Origin: Thermococcus celericrescens
Lineage (GTDB): Archaea > Methanobacteriota_B > Thermococci > Thermococcales > Thermococcaceae
DNA length: 64,000 bases
Direction: 5' to 3'
Assembly (NCBI RefSeq): GCF_001484195.1
Contig: NZ_LLYW01000029.1
Span: forward strand, 53,165 to 117,164
The position numbers were made by a program, and so were the translations under genes. Within the stretch, counting starts at the first letter, position 1, and every line of letters starts with the position of its first letter. The notes under the pieces were generated by a model, which saw nothing but the letters and a program-made list of their open reading frames with translations, had not been told where the DNA came from and made no database searches. Positions 8,921-20,234 of the stretch are shown piece after piece.

Positions 8921-10216
8921 ATGGATGTGAATGAACTTCTGACACTCATTCGTCAGGGGGAAAACGAGAGGATAGAGTTCAAGCGCAGGGCAACACCTGA
9001 AATCGCCAGAGAGATATGTGCCATGGCCAACGCCGACGGTGGCTACATTCTGATAGGTGTAAGCGACGAGGGCAATGTTTTGGGATGTGACATCAAAAAG
9101 GCCAGGGAAACGATATCCTCCTCACTTCAGAACGTCACCCCTCCTCTGCAGGTAAAAACCCACGCGCTTGAGATTGGTGGCAGAAACGTTCTTGTCGTAG
9201 AGGTTCCAAAGTCCCGGAACCTCTGCTCCATCGGTGGAGTTGCCTACATCAGGATAGGCTCTGGGATAAGGCCCCTTTCAATCCAGGAGATTCTCATGCT
9301 CTCCTCCGAGCTGGGGGCGGTTACCTGGGACGAGTTTCCAGCGGCCGAACTCCCGAAGATGAAGGAAGAATACGTTGAGTGGTTTTTCTCGGCGGTGGAG
9401 AAGGCAAGGGGCAGGCGTATCCCGAGGGAAGACTGGAGCCGCTACCTGAGGAGTGCAAAGGCGATTAAAGGGGACAAGCTGACGAATGCAGGAGCCCTGT
9501 TTTTCACCGATGTCGACGAGTTCATACCGCACGCAGGGGGCAGAATCGTCAAAATGGACGGAGAGAGACCCGTGTGGAGCAGGGAGTTCCAGGGGCCGGT
9601 ATGGAAGGTTATAGATGGGATGTACGCGGAGCTCCTTTCCCAGTTCAGCACGATAGAAGTGGTGGTGGGAACAAAGAGAACCAAACTGCCTGAGTATCCC
9701 ACAAGGGCCGTTAGGGAGGCTATAATAAACGCCTTCGCCCACAGAAACTACGCAATCCCCGCGGACGTCAGGATTTTCATTCATCCCGATAGGCTCGTAA
9801 TAAGAAATCCCGGGGGCCTGATGCCGGGAGTGGACCTCGAAGACCCTGAACACGTGCCGAGGAACCCTAACCTGTGCGGACTTATGTACGATGCAGGCTA
9901 CATCGAAAAGTACGGCTACGGCCTAAGACTGATCCGCGAGGAATGCAGGAAACACGGCCTCGTGGAGGTAGAGTTTAAGAGCAGTGCAAACCGCTTTGAA
10001 GTGGTCTTCAAGAAGAAAACTGACGAGCTTCTGGATGATACTGACAGAAAAATCCTTGAGTTTCTGACCGTTCCGAGGAGGAGCGGGGAGATAGCAGAAT
10101 ACGTTGGCCTCTCAAAGCCTGCCGTGTTAAAGAGGCTTGAAAAGCTCGAAGCCCTGGGCCTTGCAAGAGCCATAGGCAGAGGTGCCCAGAGAAGGTACGA
10201 GATGGTTCATCGTTAA
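8921..10216 (+). CDS. AlbA_2/Schlafen-like ATP-binding transcriptional regulator with C-terminal winged helix
   Basis: A 431-residue protein in three parts. Residues ~10-125 form an AlbA_2 (Schlafen-type) domain (ENERIEFKRRAT, ANADGGYILIGVSDEG). Residues ~225-350 form a divergent GHKL ATPase domain of the RecG-associated type (REAIINAFAHRNY, IRNPGGLMPGVD, GYGLRLI). Residues ~370-430 form a winged helix-turn-helix (RSGEIAEYVGLSKPAVLKRLEKL). Proteins of this class are widespread orphan regulators, often near mobile elements. The ATG lacks an SD and sits about 25 bases from the TATA, suggesting a leaderless mRNA. The gene is bracketed by 71-bp direct repeats; its stop codon lies inside the downstream copy. 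Confidence 0.88.
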   Translation: MDVNELLTLIRQGENERIEFKRRATPEIAREICAMANADGGYILIGVSDEGNVLGCDIKKARETISSSLQNVTPPLQVKTHALEIGGRNVLVVEVPKSRNLCSIGGVAYIRIGSGIRPLSIQEILMLSSELGAVTWDEFPAAELPKMKEEYVEWFFSAVEKARGRRIPREDWSRYLRSAKAIKGDKLTNAGALFFTDVDEFIPHAGGRIVKMDGERPVWSREFQGPVWKVIDGMYAELLSQFSTIEVVVGTKRTKLPEYPTRAVREAIINAFAHRNYAIPADVRIFIHPDRLVIRNPGGLMPGVDLEDPEHVPRNPNLCGLMYDAGYIEKYGYGLRLIREECRKHGLVEVEFKSSANRFEVVFKKKTDELLDDTDRKILEFLTVPRRSGEIAEYVGLSKPAVLKRLEKLEALGLARAIGRGAQRRYEMVHR

Positions 10217-10279
10217 CCACCGTAAAGCCAGAGAAGTTAACGGTAGCGTAAAGTTTTCAGGGTTAACGGTACTTAACGG
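10209..10279. repeat. 71-bp direct repeat, downstream copy
   Basis: It matches the copy at 8845-8915 with one substitution (T at 8894, C at 10258). It includes the TAA stop of the AlbA_2 gene. The unit period between copies is 1364 bp, so recombination between them would remove the gene and leave one repeat. Confidence 0.9.
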
Positions 10280-10303
10280 CAGCACTTAAAAGGAGAAAAG
10301 AAT

Positions 10304-10696
10304 TCAGGCGCTCTCCTCCTTGATGAGAACGGCGTTGACGACACCGTCCTGGCCGGGCCTGCTGGTAACTATGGCCCTGCCGGCCTCGGTCTCGACGATG
10401 GCGCCCTTGGTGATTATGTTTCTCCTGACGTACTGCCTGTTGGCCGGGTTCTCAACGACGTTGAGTATCTTAACCTTCTTGCCCTTTCCGCCGTCGAAGA
10501 CGTTGGCGTAGAGGGCCTCGATGAGCCTAACCTTCCTGTTTCCGCCGTAGGTCCTGATTATCTTCTTCTTCTCCCTGTCCTCGCCGACCTTGGTGAAAGC
10601 GGGCTCCCTTCCGAGCTCCCTCTTCCTCTTCTTCCTAGCGAGGATAATCCTTCCGCCCGAAGGCTTCTTGAGTGATCTTCCCTGCCAGATAGCCAT
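10304..10696 (-). CDS. rps8e: 30S ribosomal protein S8e
   Basis: A 130-residue basic protein with the S8e signature [16 protein letters not shown] at its start, then [12 protein letters not shown] and [13 protein letters not shown]. It is a component of the archaeal small ribosomal subunit shared with eukaryotes. The ATG follows GAGGTGAGAAGA. A TATA-like CTTATAAACG lies about 60 bases upstream. It is monocistronic and converges on the AlbA_2 cassette. Confidence 0.96.
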   Translation of the reverse strand: MAIWQGRSLKKPSGGRIILARKKRKRELGREPAFTKVGEDREKKKIIRTYGGNRKVRLIEALYANVFDGGKGKKVKILNVVENPANRQYVRRNIITKGAIVETEAGRAIVTSRPGQDGVVNAVLIKEESA

Positions 10697-10832
10697 TCTT
10701 CTCACCTCATGAGATTGATATTCACCGTTTACAACCTATCGCCACTTTCGGGGGTTCGTTTATAAGCTTTTCTGGCTCGCAGACTCAAAAAATTTAAAAG
10801 GCCCCTCCCCCATTACTCCAGCGGGTGGTGGA

Positions 10833-13444
<2,612 letters not shown>

Positions 13445-13736
13445 TCATAGCATAGAAATTGACAAGACGCTCAGAAGTAAGAAGTTCGTGGGTCTGCTCA
13501 TCGCGGCCCTGCTCGTAACCTACGCCCTCCCGTTCCCTCTGATGAGCGGGTTCATGGAGAGCTACGGGAGAGTAAAGGAGATACTGAGGCTGATGAAGAA
13601 GGAGAACGAGGCCATAAACTGCCACGCGGTTTTCAACTTCAACCCCGACTTCTTTGGCGAGCATGGAATGAAATGCGACGAGACCTACTACCGCCCCAAC
13701 GAGACAACCGTGAGCTGCTGCGGAATGCAGGTTTAC

Positions 13737-15200
13737 ATTTTTCTTCCGAAAGCCTCGCCCTTTAGGGCGGGGATGCAGTAAACCGTCCAACAACCCTTCA
13801 ACAGAGAAAGCAAACTATTTTAAAACCCAAGAACAATACCATAACCCGAAATGAGGCGAGCAGTAACAGTCAAACTACAACCAAGCAAAGAACAAGAAAA
13901 AACACTCTTCGAATTAGCCGACATTGTAGCTAAAGTCTGGAACCGAGTGAATTATCTAAGACGCCAAGAATTCTTTGAAGGCAAGCCAGTGGACTTCAAC
14001 AAAACTGAAAAAATAGTTTATGAAGAATACAAAAGAGAAATCGGCTCCGCAACAGTCCAGCAAATTTGCAGGAAGAACGCTGAAGCTTGGAAAAGCTTCT
14101 TCTCCCTCTTGAGGAGCAAGCGAAACAGAGAACTACCCGAATGGCTCAAGCCAAAACCACCAAACTATTTGAAAGAAGACGAAAAGAGGAAACCATTAAT
14201 CGTCCTCAGAAACGACCAATACAAGATTGAAGGTAACAAGCTAATCCTCAAAGGTCTTGGCAAGTTCAAACGCCTCGAAATCCAGTTCAAAGGCAGAATA
14301 CACTTCAAGGGCAAGCAAGGTCGCTTAGAAATCATCTATGACGAGGTAAAGTGGAAATGGTATGCGAAAATAAGCTTCACCGTGAAAGAAAAACTAATCA
14401 ACGGGAAATGGACAAGTGTTCCAAGAACTCCAAAGGGAAATCTTAAGGCTGGAATTGACCTTGGAGTGAACAACTTGATGGCCGTTTATGTTGAAAACGG
14501 TGAAAGCTTTCTCGTGAACGGAAGACCGCTGAAAGCGATAGACTTCTACTTTCGGAAAGTTATTGCGGATTATCAGTCCAAACTCAACAAGTCTGGAGCG
14601 AAAACGAGTAGGAAACTCAGAATGCTCCACCAGAAGGCTAAGCTCCAAGCTAAGCATTACATTAACACGGCAGTTAGACAGACCGTTGAAAGACTTCATC
14701 GGTTGGGAGTTAGTGTAATTGTCGTTGGCTACCCAAAAGGCATAGCGAGAAATTCTAATGGGGGAGCGAGACAGAATTTCATTCTTTCTCACGTCTGGCG
14801 GTTCAATTACGTTATTAAACGCCTAAAAGAAGTTGCTGAGGAGTATGGTATTGTCGTTGAGGTTGTTGATGAGGCTTTCACTTCGAAAACTTGTCCCGTT
14901 TGCGGGAAGCCTCACGATGGGGCTCGCTTCCTTCGTGGTTTGTTTAAGTGTCCCGCAACGGGGCTTATCTTTAACGCGGACTTGGTTGGAGCGTTTAATA
15001 TCTTAAAGAAGGTTGTGAGGACGATAACCGCGAGCCTCCCGGCTTTAACGGGAGGTAGGGGTAATTGGGGCAAGACCGTCCCAGAGGGGTTCTCCGAACC
15101 CTCTTCAAAGAGGGTGGTGAGGATTACCCCTCAAACCTCCCCGTCCTTGAGTTAGGGGGTTTCCTCGACGGAAACCCATCCTCTAGGGCGAGGAGGTCAT
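13737..15200 (+). mobile_element. IS200/IS605-family element, tnpB only (1464 bp)
   Basis: The left end follows the tetranucleotide TTAC (13733-13736) and carries the hairpin GCCTCGCCC-TTTA-GGGCGGGGA. The right end carries a second hairpin region and finishes in GAGGAGGTCAT. There is no target duplication and no terminal inverted repeat, as expected for single-strand (Y1 TnpA) transposition. No tnpA gene is present, so it would depend on a transposase in trans. The same left end recurs at 3604 and 63417, each after TTAC. Confidence 0.9.
13851..15155 (+). CDS. tnpB: TnpB RNA-guided nuclease of an IS605-family element
   Basis: A 434-residue protein with RuvC-I Asp D203 (GIDLGVNN) and RuvC-III Asp D377 (FNADLVGAFNI). 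The usual RuvC-II Glu position is a glycine (VVGYPKGIARNS, G293), while a glutamate at E341 (VVDEAFTSKTCPVCG) is a candidate replacement. The zinc-finger region has C348, C351 and C367, but the expected fourth Cys is missing (KCPATG). TnpB proteins cut DNA next to a TAM using an RNA made from the element's right end. Codon use is more AT-rich than in flanking genes. A TATA-like ATTTTAAAACC lies about 30 bases upstream. Confidence 0.95.
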   Translation: MRRAVTVKLQPSKEQEKTLFELADIVAKVWNRVNYLRRQEFFEGKPVDFNKTEKIVYEEYKREIGSATVQQICRKNAEAWKSFFSLLRSKRNRELPEWLKPKPPNYLKEDEKRKPLIVLRNDQYKIEGNKLILKGLGKFKRLEIQFKGRIHFKGKQGRLEIIYDEVKWKWYAKISFTVKEKLINGKWTSVPRTPKGNLKAGIDLGVNNLMAVYVENGESFLVNGRPLKAIDFYFRKVIADYQSKLNKSGAKTSRKLRMLHQKAKLQAKHYINTAVRQTVERLHRLGVSVIVVGYPKGIARNSNGGARQNFILSHVWRFNYVIKRLKEVAEEYGIVVEVVDEAFTSKTCPVCGKPHDGARFLRGLFKCPATGLIFNADLVGAFNILKKVVRTITASLPALTGGRGNWGKTVPEGFSEPSSKRVVRITPQTSPSLS

Positions 15201-15220
15201 CGAGACACCTACTGGAAGTA
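15060..15220 (+). ncRNA. Predicted omega/right-end RNA (reRNA) of TnpB, guide 15201-15220
   Basis: In characterised TnpB systems the guide RNA is made from the 3' part of tnpB through the right end, and the guide is the first ~16-20 bases beyond the element. Here the region contains the right-end hairpins, and the guide would start CGAGACACC. The empty donor site would then be TTAC followed by exactly that guide, a TAM plus a perfect target. Boundaries are inferred. Confidence 0.45.
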
Positions 15221-15803
15221 CCTCCGTGCATCGAGCGAGATGAGGGAAAAACTTCCTCTGATGGGTATCTTCGCAGTGTGGGTATTTCTGACCCAGCTAG
15301 CCTTCAGCTACGCCCTTGTGGACGCGGCGGTGGAGCTGGCCAGGGGGAGAAAGAAAAGAGTCCTTGAATCCATCAAGGCCGGATTGAAATCTTTGCCGGC
15401 CCTGGTTGCCGCGGAACTTCTGACGTTCGTATTCGTTCTGATCGCCCTGATCCTCCTGGCGATTCCCATAGCGATCTTCGGCCCACTCGGCTCGTTCATG
15501 GCAGGGATAATAGCCACACCGGCCTTCGCACTCGTCCCGGTGTACTACTTCACGGGGAACGTGGGGGTCGCGGAAGAGATATGGCGCGTCGCCAGGGCCA
15601 ACCCCGGCGGCTACTTCACCCCGGGGCTGGGCCTCTCGATTGTGGACGTCTTTCTGGTTCTCCAGTACGAATACTACATGGGGGCGCTGACGCTGCTCCT
15701 CCTGCTCTCCCTCGGAGCGGTACGGTACGTGATAAACAGCCTGGGCGCACTGTGGGTGTACGCGGAGACGGCTCCAGAAGAGGAAATTGAGGGGGAAACT
15801 TGA

Positions 15804-16184
15804 TCACTCCCCAAGCTCCACGCCGTCCCCCTCATCCTCCTCGGTCAGCTCCCGTATCTCATAGACCTTGAGGGGAACCTTCTTGAGGGCCTTGCCGATG
15901 ACGGCCTTGGCTATCCTCTCGGCGTGCTCGATGGTCTGGGCGTTGTACACCTTAATCGTGAGGTACATCCCCACGAGACCAACCGAGCCAATGACGAAGG
16001 CGCTCTCAAAGTGGGCCCCGCAGACGGGGCACTGGGAGTAGCCTATTTCAACCCTCACAAAATCGAGCTTCTCCTTGTTGAGCGCCTTGGCGACCTTGGA
16101 AACCGCAACGTTTATCGCGTCCTCACTGGTCTCGACGTCCCTCACGATTATGGGTGCCTCCAAAACGACGACGTAGTCTCCCAT
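15804..16184 (-). CDS. DUF555 (UPF0212) family protein
   Basis: A 126-residue protein beginning MGDYVVVLEAPIIVRDVETSEDAI, with a CPVCG pair and the acidic tail EEDEGDGVELGE, matching the archaeal UPF0212/DUF555 family of unknown function. The start ATG follows GAGGTGAG; longer upstream starts overlap the DUF357 gene. It is the second gene of a two-gene unit with DUF357 and abuts the split membrane-protein gene tail to tail. Confidence 0.85.
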   Translation of the reverse strand: MGDYVVVLEAPIIVRDVETSEDAINVAVSKVAKALNKEKLDFVRVEIGYSQCPVCGAHFESAFVIGSVGLVGMYLTIKVYNAQTIEHAERIAKAVIGKALKKVPLKVYEIRELTEEDEGDGVELGE

Positions 16185-16194
16185 GGCTCTCACC

Positions 16195-16482
16195 TCAGCC
16201 GAAGGCAAAAAGTCTGTCATCCTCTCCCCTGAAAACGCCAAGCCTCACGCCGGCGTCGATAAAACCATGCGCGTAGTTGAGTGCCGCGAAAGCCGTCACG
16301 TAGTCGCCCCTCTCGTAGTAGTACCTGGCGTCGTTGAAATAGCTCCTCGCCATCGTCAGAAAATCCTCCGCAACGCCCCTAAGAAGGCTCTTCTCGTGGA
16401 CGGCTATTTCAAGGGTTTTTAAAGCCTCTTCGGTGATTCTAAAGTACTTCTGAAGCTTTTCCTCGGTTATCTCCCGCCCCAC
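16195..16482 (-). CDS. DUF357 family small helical protein
   Basis: A 95-residue, mostly helical protein ([17 protein letters not shown], then [35 protein letters not shown]). This pattern matches the archaeal DUF357 family, TPR-like helical hairpins of unknown function. The GTG start follows GAGGCGAGA. A TATA-like GGTTTATAAGAC stands about 30 bases upstream. It leads the DUF357-DUF555 pair. Confidence 0.82.
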   Translation of the reverse strand: MGREITEEKLQKYFRITEEALKTLEIAVHEKSLLRGVAEDFLTMARSYFNDARYYYERGDYVTAFAALNYAHGFIDAGVRLGVFRGEDDRLFAFG

Positions 16483-16574
16483 CGGTCTCGCCTCACGGTT
16501 GGTTGGGATGGAGTCTTATAAACCTTATCGTCTCAGTTCACGCCCAAGCATAGCTCGACGTCGTGCAGGCAAAC

Positions 16575-16915
16575 AAGCGTTTGGAAAAAGCTTGACCAAG
16601 AAACTCTGCCTTCGCAAAGTTTCATCAAAGTTCGTGATTCTTTTTTAGGGTGCTCTTTTGCAAGTGTTTGCATTCCCAAAATGCTTTTAGAGCTTGGAAT
16701 TCCTTGTTGGGAGGCATTTGTTTTTGGGTTTACGTTTTTTCGCGCTCCGAAGGAGCGCTTTTTATAGGGAAACCCATGCCTTGTAGGCTTTTAAAAGCGA
16801 ATTCCAGCTTAAAAGAGCTTTTTAGAGCGCAAACATATCTCAGAATAGCATTTGGAAGAAGAATCACAGACCTTGATCAAACTTCGCGAAGCAAGCTTTT
16901 GGGAAAAGCTTGACC
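16575..16915. repeat. Long imperfect palindrome A, centred near 16750
   Basis: Concentric complementary pairs share one centre: 16616-16640 with 16861-16885 (20 of 25 bases), TGTTTGC 16665-16671 with GCAAACA 16829-16835, AGCTTGGAATTC 16691-16702 with GAATTCCAGCTT 16799-16810, TGGGTTT 16725-16731 with AAACCCA 16770-16776, and the tip GCGCTCC-GAA-GGAGCGC at 16742-16758 followed by TTTTTA. No reading frame with recognisable coding character is present. With palindrome B it fills the 724-base gap between DUF357 and tRNA-Val. Confidence 0.8.
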
Positions 16916-17205
16916 AAAAGTTTGTAGCTCTTTGCATTGTCGCGTTTGGAAAAGTTTCGGTTTTCTTTCTCTTGAGAATCTGTTTTTAATAGAGAACAAT
17001 GAACAAAATGCCAAGCTTATCAAAGGGGTTTACTTTTCCTCTGACGCCCTTTGGGTGTCTTTTTAGGGTTAAACCCCTTTACAATGAGTCCCTAAAGGAG
17101 CTCTCACTCAAAACACTTGATTTCAAGTAGAAAACCTCCCAAGAACTTGCACTTCAAGAAGGAGCTACAAACTTTGATGAAACTTTTGCTTGGCAAAAGT
17201 TTCTT
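16888..17205. repeat. Long imperfect palindrome B, centred near 17050, with the same tip design as A
   Basis: Outer arms AAAGTTTGTAGCTC (16917-16930) and GAGCTACAAACTTT (17162-17175) are perfectly complementary. Inner arms AAAGGGGTTTA (17022-17032) and TAAACCCCTTT (17070-17080) surround the tip GACGCCC-TTT-GGGTGTC (17043-17059) followed by TTTTTAGGG. Two further short hairpins lie at the edges: AAGCTTTT-GGG-AAAAGCTT (16893-16911) and GAAACTTTTGC-TTG-GCAAAAGTTTC (17179-17203), the latter just behind the tRNA-Val 3' end. The direct repeat AAAAGCTTGACCAA links it to palindrome A. Confidence 0.75.
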
Positions 17206-17206
17206 A

Positions 17207-17284
17207 TGGTGGGCCCGCGGGGATTCGAACCCCGGACCTTCACCGTGTCAGGGTGACGTCATAACCAGTCTAGACCACGGGCCC
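17207..17284 (-). tRNA. tRNA-Val (anticodon GAC)
   Basis: Acceptor GGGCCCG pairs with CGGGCCC. The anticodon stem TCACC/GGTGA encloses loop CTGACAC (anticodon GAC). T arm CGGGG-TTCGAAT-CCCCG, discriminator A, encoded CCA. No intron. Probably cotranscribed with the tRNA-Ala ten bases upstream. Confidence 0.95.
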
Positions 17285-17293
17285 GCCCAGGGA

Positions 17294-17371
<78 letters not shown>

Positions 17372-17407
17372 ACTTCCATCGACGCCGTAATCACCTATCT
17401 GGGTGGG

Positions 17408-17420
17408 TTTATAAATTTTA
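17408..17420. promoter_or_regulatory. TATA-like element shared by tRNA-Ala/Val and the M20 hydrolase gene
   Basis: TTTATAAATTTTA lies 37 bases upstream of the tRNA-Ala 5' end and about 75 bases upstream of the M20 gene start. It is nearly symmetric, so it may serve one or both directions. Confidence 0.5.
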
Positions 17421-17494
17421 CGGTCGGTGTCCTCTTTCAGATGGGCATCGAAAAGCTAATATCCCCCTCCGCAGAATGTTCCATGGTGAGGACT

Positions 17495-18646
17495 ATGGGC
17501 TTCGACCCGGTTTCAGAGGCAAAGAGGATTGAGAAAGAGATAATAGCCTGGAGAAGGGACTTCCACATGCACCCAGAGCTTAAGTACGAGGAGGAGAGAA
17601 CTTCAAGGATTGTGGAGGAGCACCTCCGCGAATGGGGGTACAGGATAAAGCGCGTTGGAACCGGGATAATAGCCGACATCGGGGAGGGCGAGAAGACAAT
17701 AGCCCTCAGGGCGGACATGGACGCCCTGCCCGTTCAGGAGGAGAACGACGTCCCCTACAAATCCCGCGTTCCAGGTAAGATGCACGCCTGCGGACACGAC
17801 GCACACACGGCCATGCTCCTTGGAACCGCAAAGATAATCCCGGAGCACATTGATGAGTTCAACGGCAGGGTGAGGCTGATATTCCAGCCGGCCGAGGAGG
17901 GCGGCAACGGAGCGGTGAAGATGATCGAAGGGGGAGCCTTAGAGGGCGTAGATGCCGTGTTCGGCCTCCACGTCTGGCACGACCTCCCCAGTGGGGTCAT
18001 CGGCATAAGGGAAGGCCCCGTCATGGCCGGCGCGGGCATATTCAAGGCACGGATAATCGGCGGGGGCGGACACGGGGCATCGCCGCACCAGACCGTTGAT
18101 CCCATTCCGATAGCGGCGGAAACTATACTGGCACTCCAGACCATAGCGAGCAGAAACATCCCGCCGATTGAGACAGGGGTGGTCAGCGTTACGGCCGTAC
18201 ACGCCGGAACGGCCTTCAACGTGATTCCAGAGGAAGTCGAAATGAAGGGGACGATAAGGTTCTTCAAGCACGAGATAGGCGAGCTGATTCAGAGGCGCAT
18301 GGGGGAGATACTCGAAGGCGTCACAAAGGCACACGGGGCTTCCTATGAGCTGTCAATTGAGGAGCTCGTTCCACCGACGGTTAACGATGGGAGCATGACA
18401 GAATTCGCCAGGAAGGTGGCCGAAAAGTACGGCCTGAAGCACGGAGACGTCGAGCCAACCATGGGTGCCGAGGACTTCGCCTTCTACCTCCAGAAAGTCC
18501 CCGGAACATTCCTGACGCTTGGAATCTACAATGAGGAAAAGGGGATAATCTATCCACACCACCACCCGAGGTTCGACGTTGACGAGGACGTGCTCCACCT
18601 CGGAACGGCGATGGAGGTCGCACTGGTGCGGGAGTTTCTCAGGTGA
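17495..18646 (+). CDS. M20D-family amidohydrolase/carboxypeptidase
   Basis: A 383-residue cytosolic metallohydrolase. Visible metal and catalytic motifs are LRADMDALP, MHACGHDAH near residue 100, FQPAEEGGNGA with the catalytic Glu pair, GLHVWHDLP and GAEDFAFY near the C-terminus. This is the hippurate hydrolase/N-acyl-amino-acid amidohydrolase/CPSase pattern; Pyrococcus and Thermococcus relatives act as carboxypeptidases or aminoacylases, and the substrate cannot be read from sequence. The ATG at 17495 has GGTGAGG just upstream; the ATG at 17483 lacks an SD. The nearer reading frame extends back through the tRNAs and is not coding there. Confidence 0.9.
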   Translation: MGFDPVSEAKRIEKEIIAWRRDFHMHPELKYEEERTSRIVEEHLREWGYRIKRVGTGIIADIGEGEKTIALRADMDALPVQEENDVPYKSRVPGKMHACGHDAHTAMLLGTAKIIPEHIDEFNGRVRLIFQPAEEGGNGAVKMIEGGALEGVDAVFGLHVWHDLPSGVIGIREGPVMAGAGIFKARIIGGGGHGASPHQTVDPIPIAAETILALQTIASRNIPPIETGVVSVTAVHAGTAFNVIPEEVEMKGTIRFFKHEIGELIQRRMGEILEGVTKAHGASYELSIEELVPPTVNDGSMTEFARKVAEKYGLKHGDVEPTMGAEDFAFYLQKVPGTFLTLGIYNEEKGIIYPHHHPRFDVDEDVLHLGTAMEVALVREFLR

Positions 18647-19472
18647 GGGATTTTCCGATTATCTCTACCTCCCTAATTTTTTGGACCCCAAAGCTCTCGA
18701 CCCCTTTGGGAAGACCCGTTAAAACCCTCTCGCAGCCAAGAACCTTGGCCCTCTCCAGGACAGGCCTCACATCCTCAAGCCTACCCCACAGGAGCAGTGC
18801 CAGGCCGCCTCTGCCCGGGAGGTTTCGGAGAACGTAGTACGAGGCCCCGCTCCGTCCGCTCTCGACCGTGTGGTGAATTCCGGCGATATTGTCTTTGAAC
18901 GCTGAAAAGAACATGCTGTACGAGCTCTGAAAGCGACCTGCAACCAGTTCGAGGTTTTTAACGTCTTCCCAACCGAATTCAGTGATTTCCGTTCTCCCGG
19001 CCCCTCCCGTGGGGACCCGCACGATCGTTCCTGAGAACAGCGCAACGCTGAAGCCGAGCCTCCCGTAGAAGCCCCTGGCAGCGTCATCCGGCTGAACTGT
19101 GAGAAGCCGGGCCCCTCTTTCCCCGGCAATCTCCTCGACGAACTCGATGAGCGCCCTTCCGATACCCCTGCCTCTGTAATCCGGATGAACCTCGATGACG
19201 TCAATGTGGGCGATTGGCATAAGCTTCCCTTTAATCGGCTCTTCAGAGAGGAGAACCTCTATCTCGCCTACGATTTCTCCGTTCAACTCCGCTACGGCAA
19301 CCAGCTGGTTATCCAGCAGGAGGTTGTTGATGTGAATCGCGAGCGTCTCGGTACTCATCCAGGGCCCGCCCATAGAGTAGCGCCGGTAGAGATTGCCCGC
19401 CGGTTCTTCTCCGGCGGTGTGGAGCTTCACTATTCCAGCAACGTCGTCAAGGGTCGCCAAACGGATCATCAT
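18639..19472 (-). CDS. GNAT-family N-acetyltransferase with C-terminal extension
   Basis: A 277-residue protein. The N-terminal ~150 residues are a GNAT domain with the acetyl-CoA loop [15 protein letters not shown] and the following FYGRLGF. The C-terminal ~120 residues ([19 protein letters not shown], then [35 protein letters not shown]) look like a second, degenerate GNAT-type half. The substrate is unknown. I prefer the ATG behind GGTGAGG. It overlaps the upstream phosphatase gene by 26 bases, so they are coupled, and it overlaps the M20 gene end tail to tail. Confidence 0.82.
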   Translation of the reverse strand: MMIRLATLDDVAGIVKLHTAGEEPAGNLYRRYSMGGPWMSTETLAIHINNLLLDNQLVAVAELNGEIVGEIEVLLSEEPIKGKLMPIAHIDVIEVHPDYRGRGIGRALIEFVEEIAGERGARLLTVQPDDAARGFYGRLGFSVALFSGTIVRVPTGGAGRTEITEFGWEDVKNLELVAGRFQSSYSMFFSAFKDNIAGIHHTVESGRSGASYYVLRNLPGRGGLALLLWGRLEDVRPVLERAKVLGCERVLTGLPKGVESFGVQKIREVEIIGKSLT

Positions 19473-20184
19473 CGCCCTCACCCATGTAGCCGAATTCTTT
19501 AAGGATGTGAACTATGCCCTCCGCACCCCCCTCACCGTAGGTCCTTTTCGTCACGTAGTCCGCAGCTTTTTTCAGGCTCTCTGGAGCCTGGCCGACGGCA
19601 ACGCGGTAGCCAACGGTGCGGAAGGCGTCCAGGTCGTTCTCTCCATCCCCGACGTGGGCAACTTCCCTGGGACTTATCCCGAGTATCTCACAGGCCTTTT
19701 CAATCCCCGTACCCTTGTTGATCCAGGGCTTCTTAACGTGTATCGCGAAGCCGGAATCCACCGCGATGAGGTTCAGCCCGAGTTCCTTTATAATCTCCCG
19801 GACCGCCTCGACTGGAATCGTTCTCATAATCACAAGCCCGGCCTTTCTCTCCGGCATCGAAAAGCTCATGACGGCCTCCGGGTAGCGCCTCTTTATCTCG
19901 CTCCAGAGAATCCACTCTTCGTCCATCTTCGTCAGGTAAACTCTCTTCCTCAGCCGTCCGTCCTTTATGGACAGCGCGCCCCCGTCCTCCGCGACAACCG
20001 GTCCGCTGGTGCCTATCATTATGGCCATGGCCTCCGCGAACGGTACCGAGTTGCCGGTGACGAGCATGACCGAGACACCCAGACTCTCGGCGAGCCGTAT
20101 TGCCCTCAAAGCGTTCTCACTGAGCCGCCTATCGGGATAGGTTATAGTACCGTCTATGTCAAGCGATATTGCCCTCACCCTCAC
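19447..20184 (-). CDS. pgp: HAD-superfamily phosphatase, archaeal phosphoglycolate phosphatase-like
   Basis: A 245-residue HAD type IIB hydrolase. Motif I is DIDGT with nucleophile Asp near residue 9, motif II is VTGN, the Lys is in [12 protein letters not shown] and motif IV is [10 protein letters not shown]. Length and order match the archaeal phosphoglycolate phosphatase (TA0175-like) family, which removes 2-phosphoglycolate. Two nearby GTG starts (20184 and 20178) cannot be separated. It follows truD by about 50 bases and likely belongs to the same transcript. Confidence 0.85.
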   Translation of the reverse strand: MRVRAISLDIDGTITYPDRRLSENALRAIRLAESLGVSVMLVTGNSVPFAEAMAIMIGTSGPVVAEDGGALSIKDGRLRKRVYLTKMDEEWILWSEIKRRYPEAVMSFSMPERKAGLVIMRTIPVEAVREIIKELGLNLIAVDSGFAIHVKKPWINKGTGIEKACEILGISPREVAHVGDGENDLDAFRTVGYRVAVGQAPESLKKAADYVTKRTYGEGGAEGIVHILKEFGYMGEGDDDPFGDP

Positions 20185-20234
20185 TCACACCACCGAAAAA
20201 AGTTGAGAAAACCCGATAAAAGGGTTGCTGGACA

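Noticed and set aside
13851..15155. Cas12-type effector
   Set aside because: Length (434 residues), element ends and absence of an array make it a transposon TnpB, the ancestor type of Cas12.
16742..16763. Simple terminator hairpin GCGCTCC-GAA-GGAGCGC with T run
   Set aside because: It is the tip of a much larger concentric palindrome, so a plain terminator does not explain it; archaeal termination also relies mainly on T runs.
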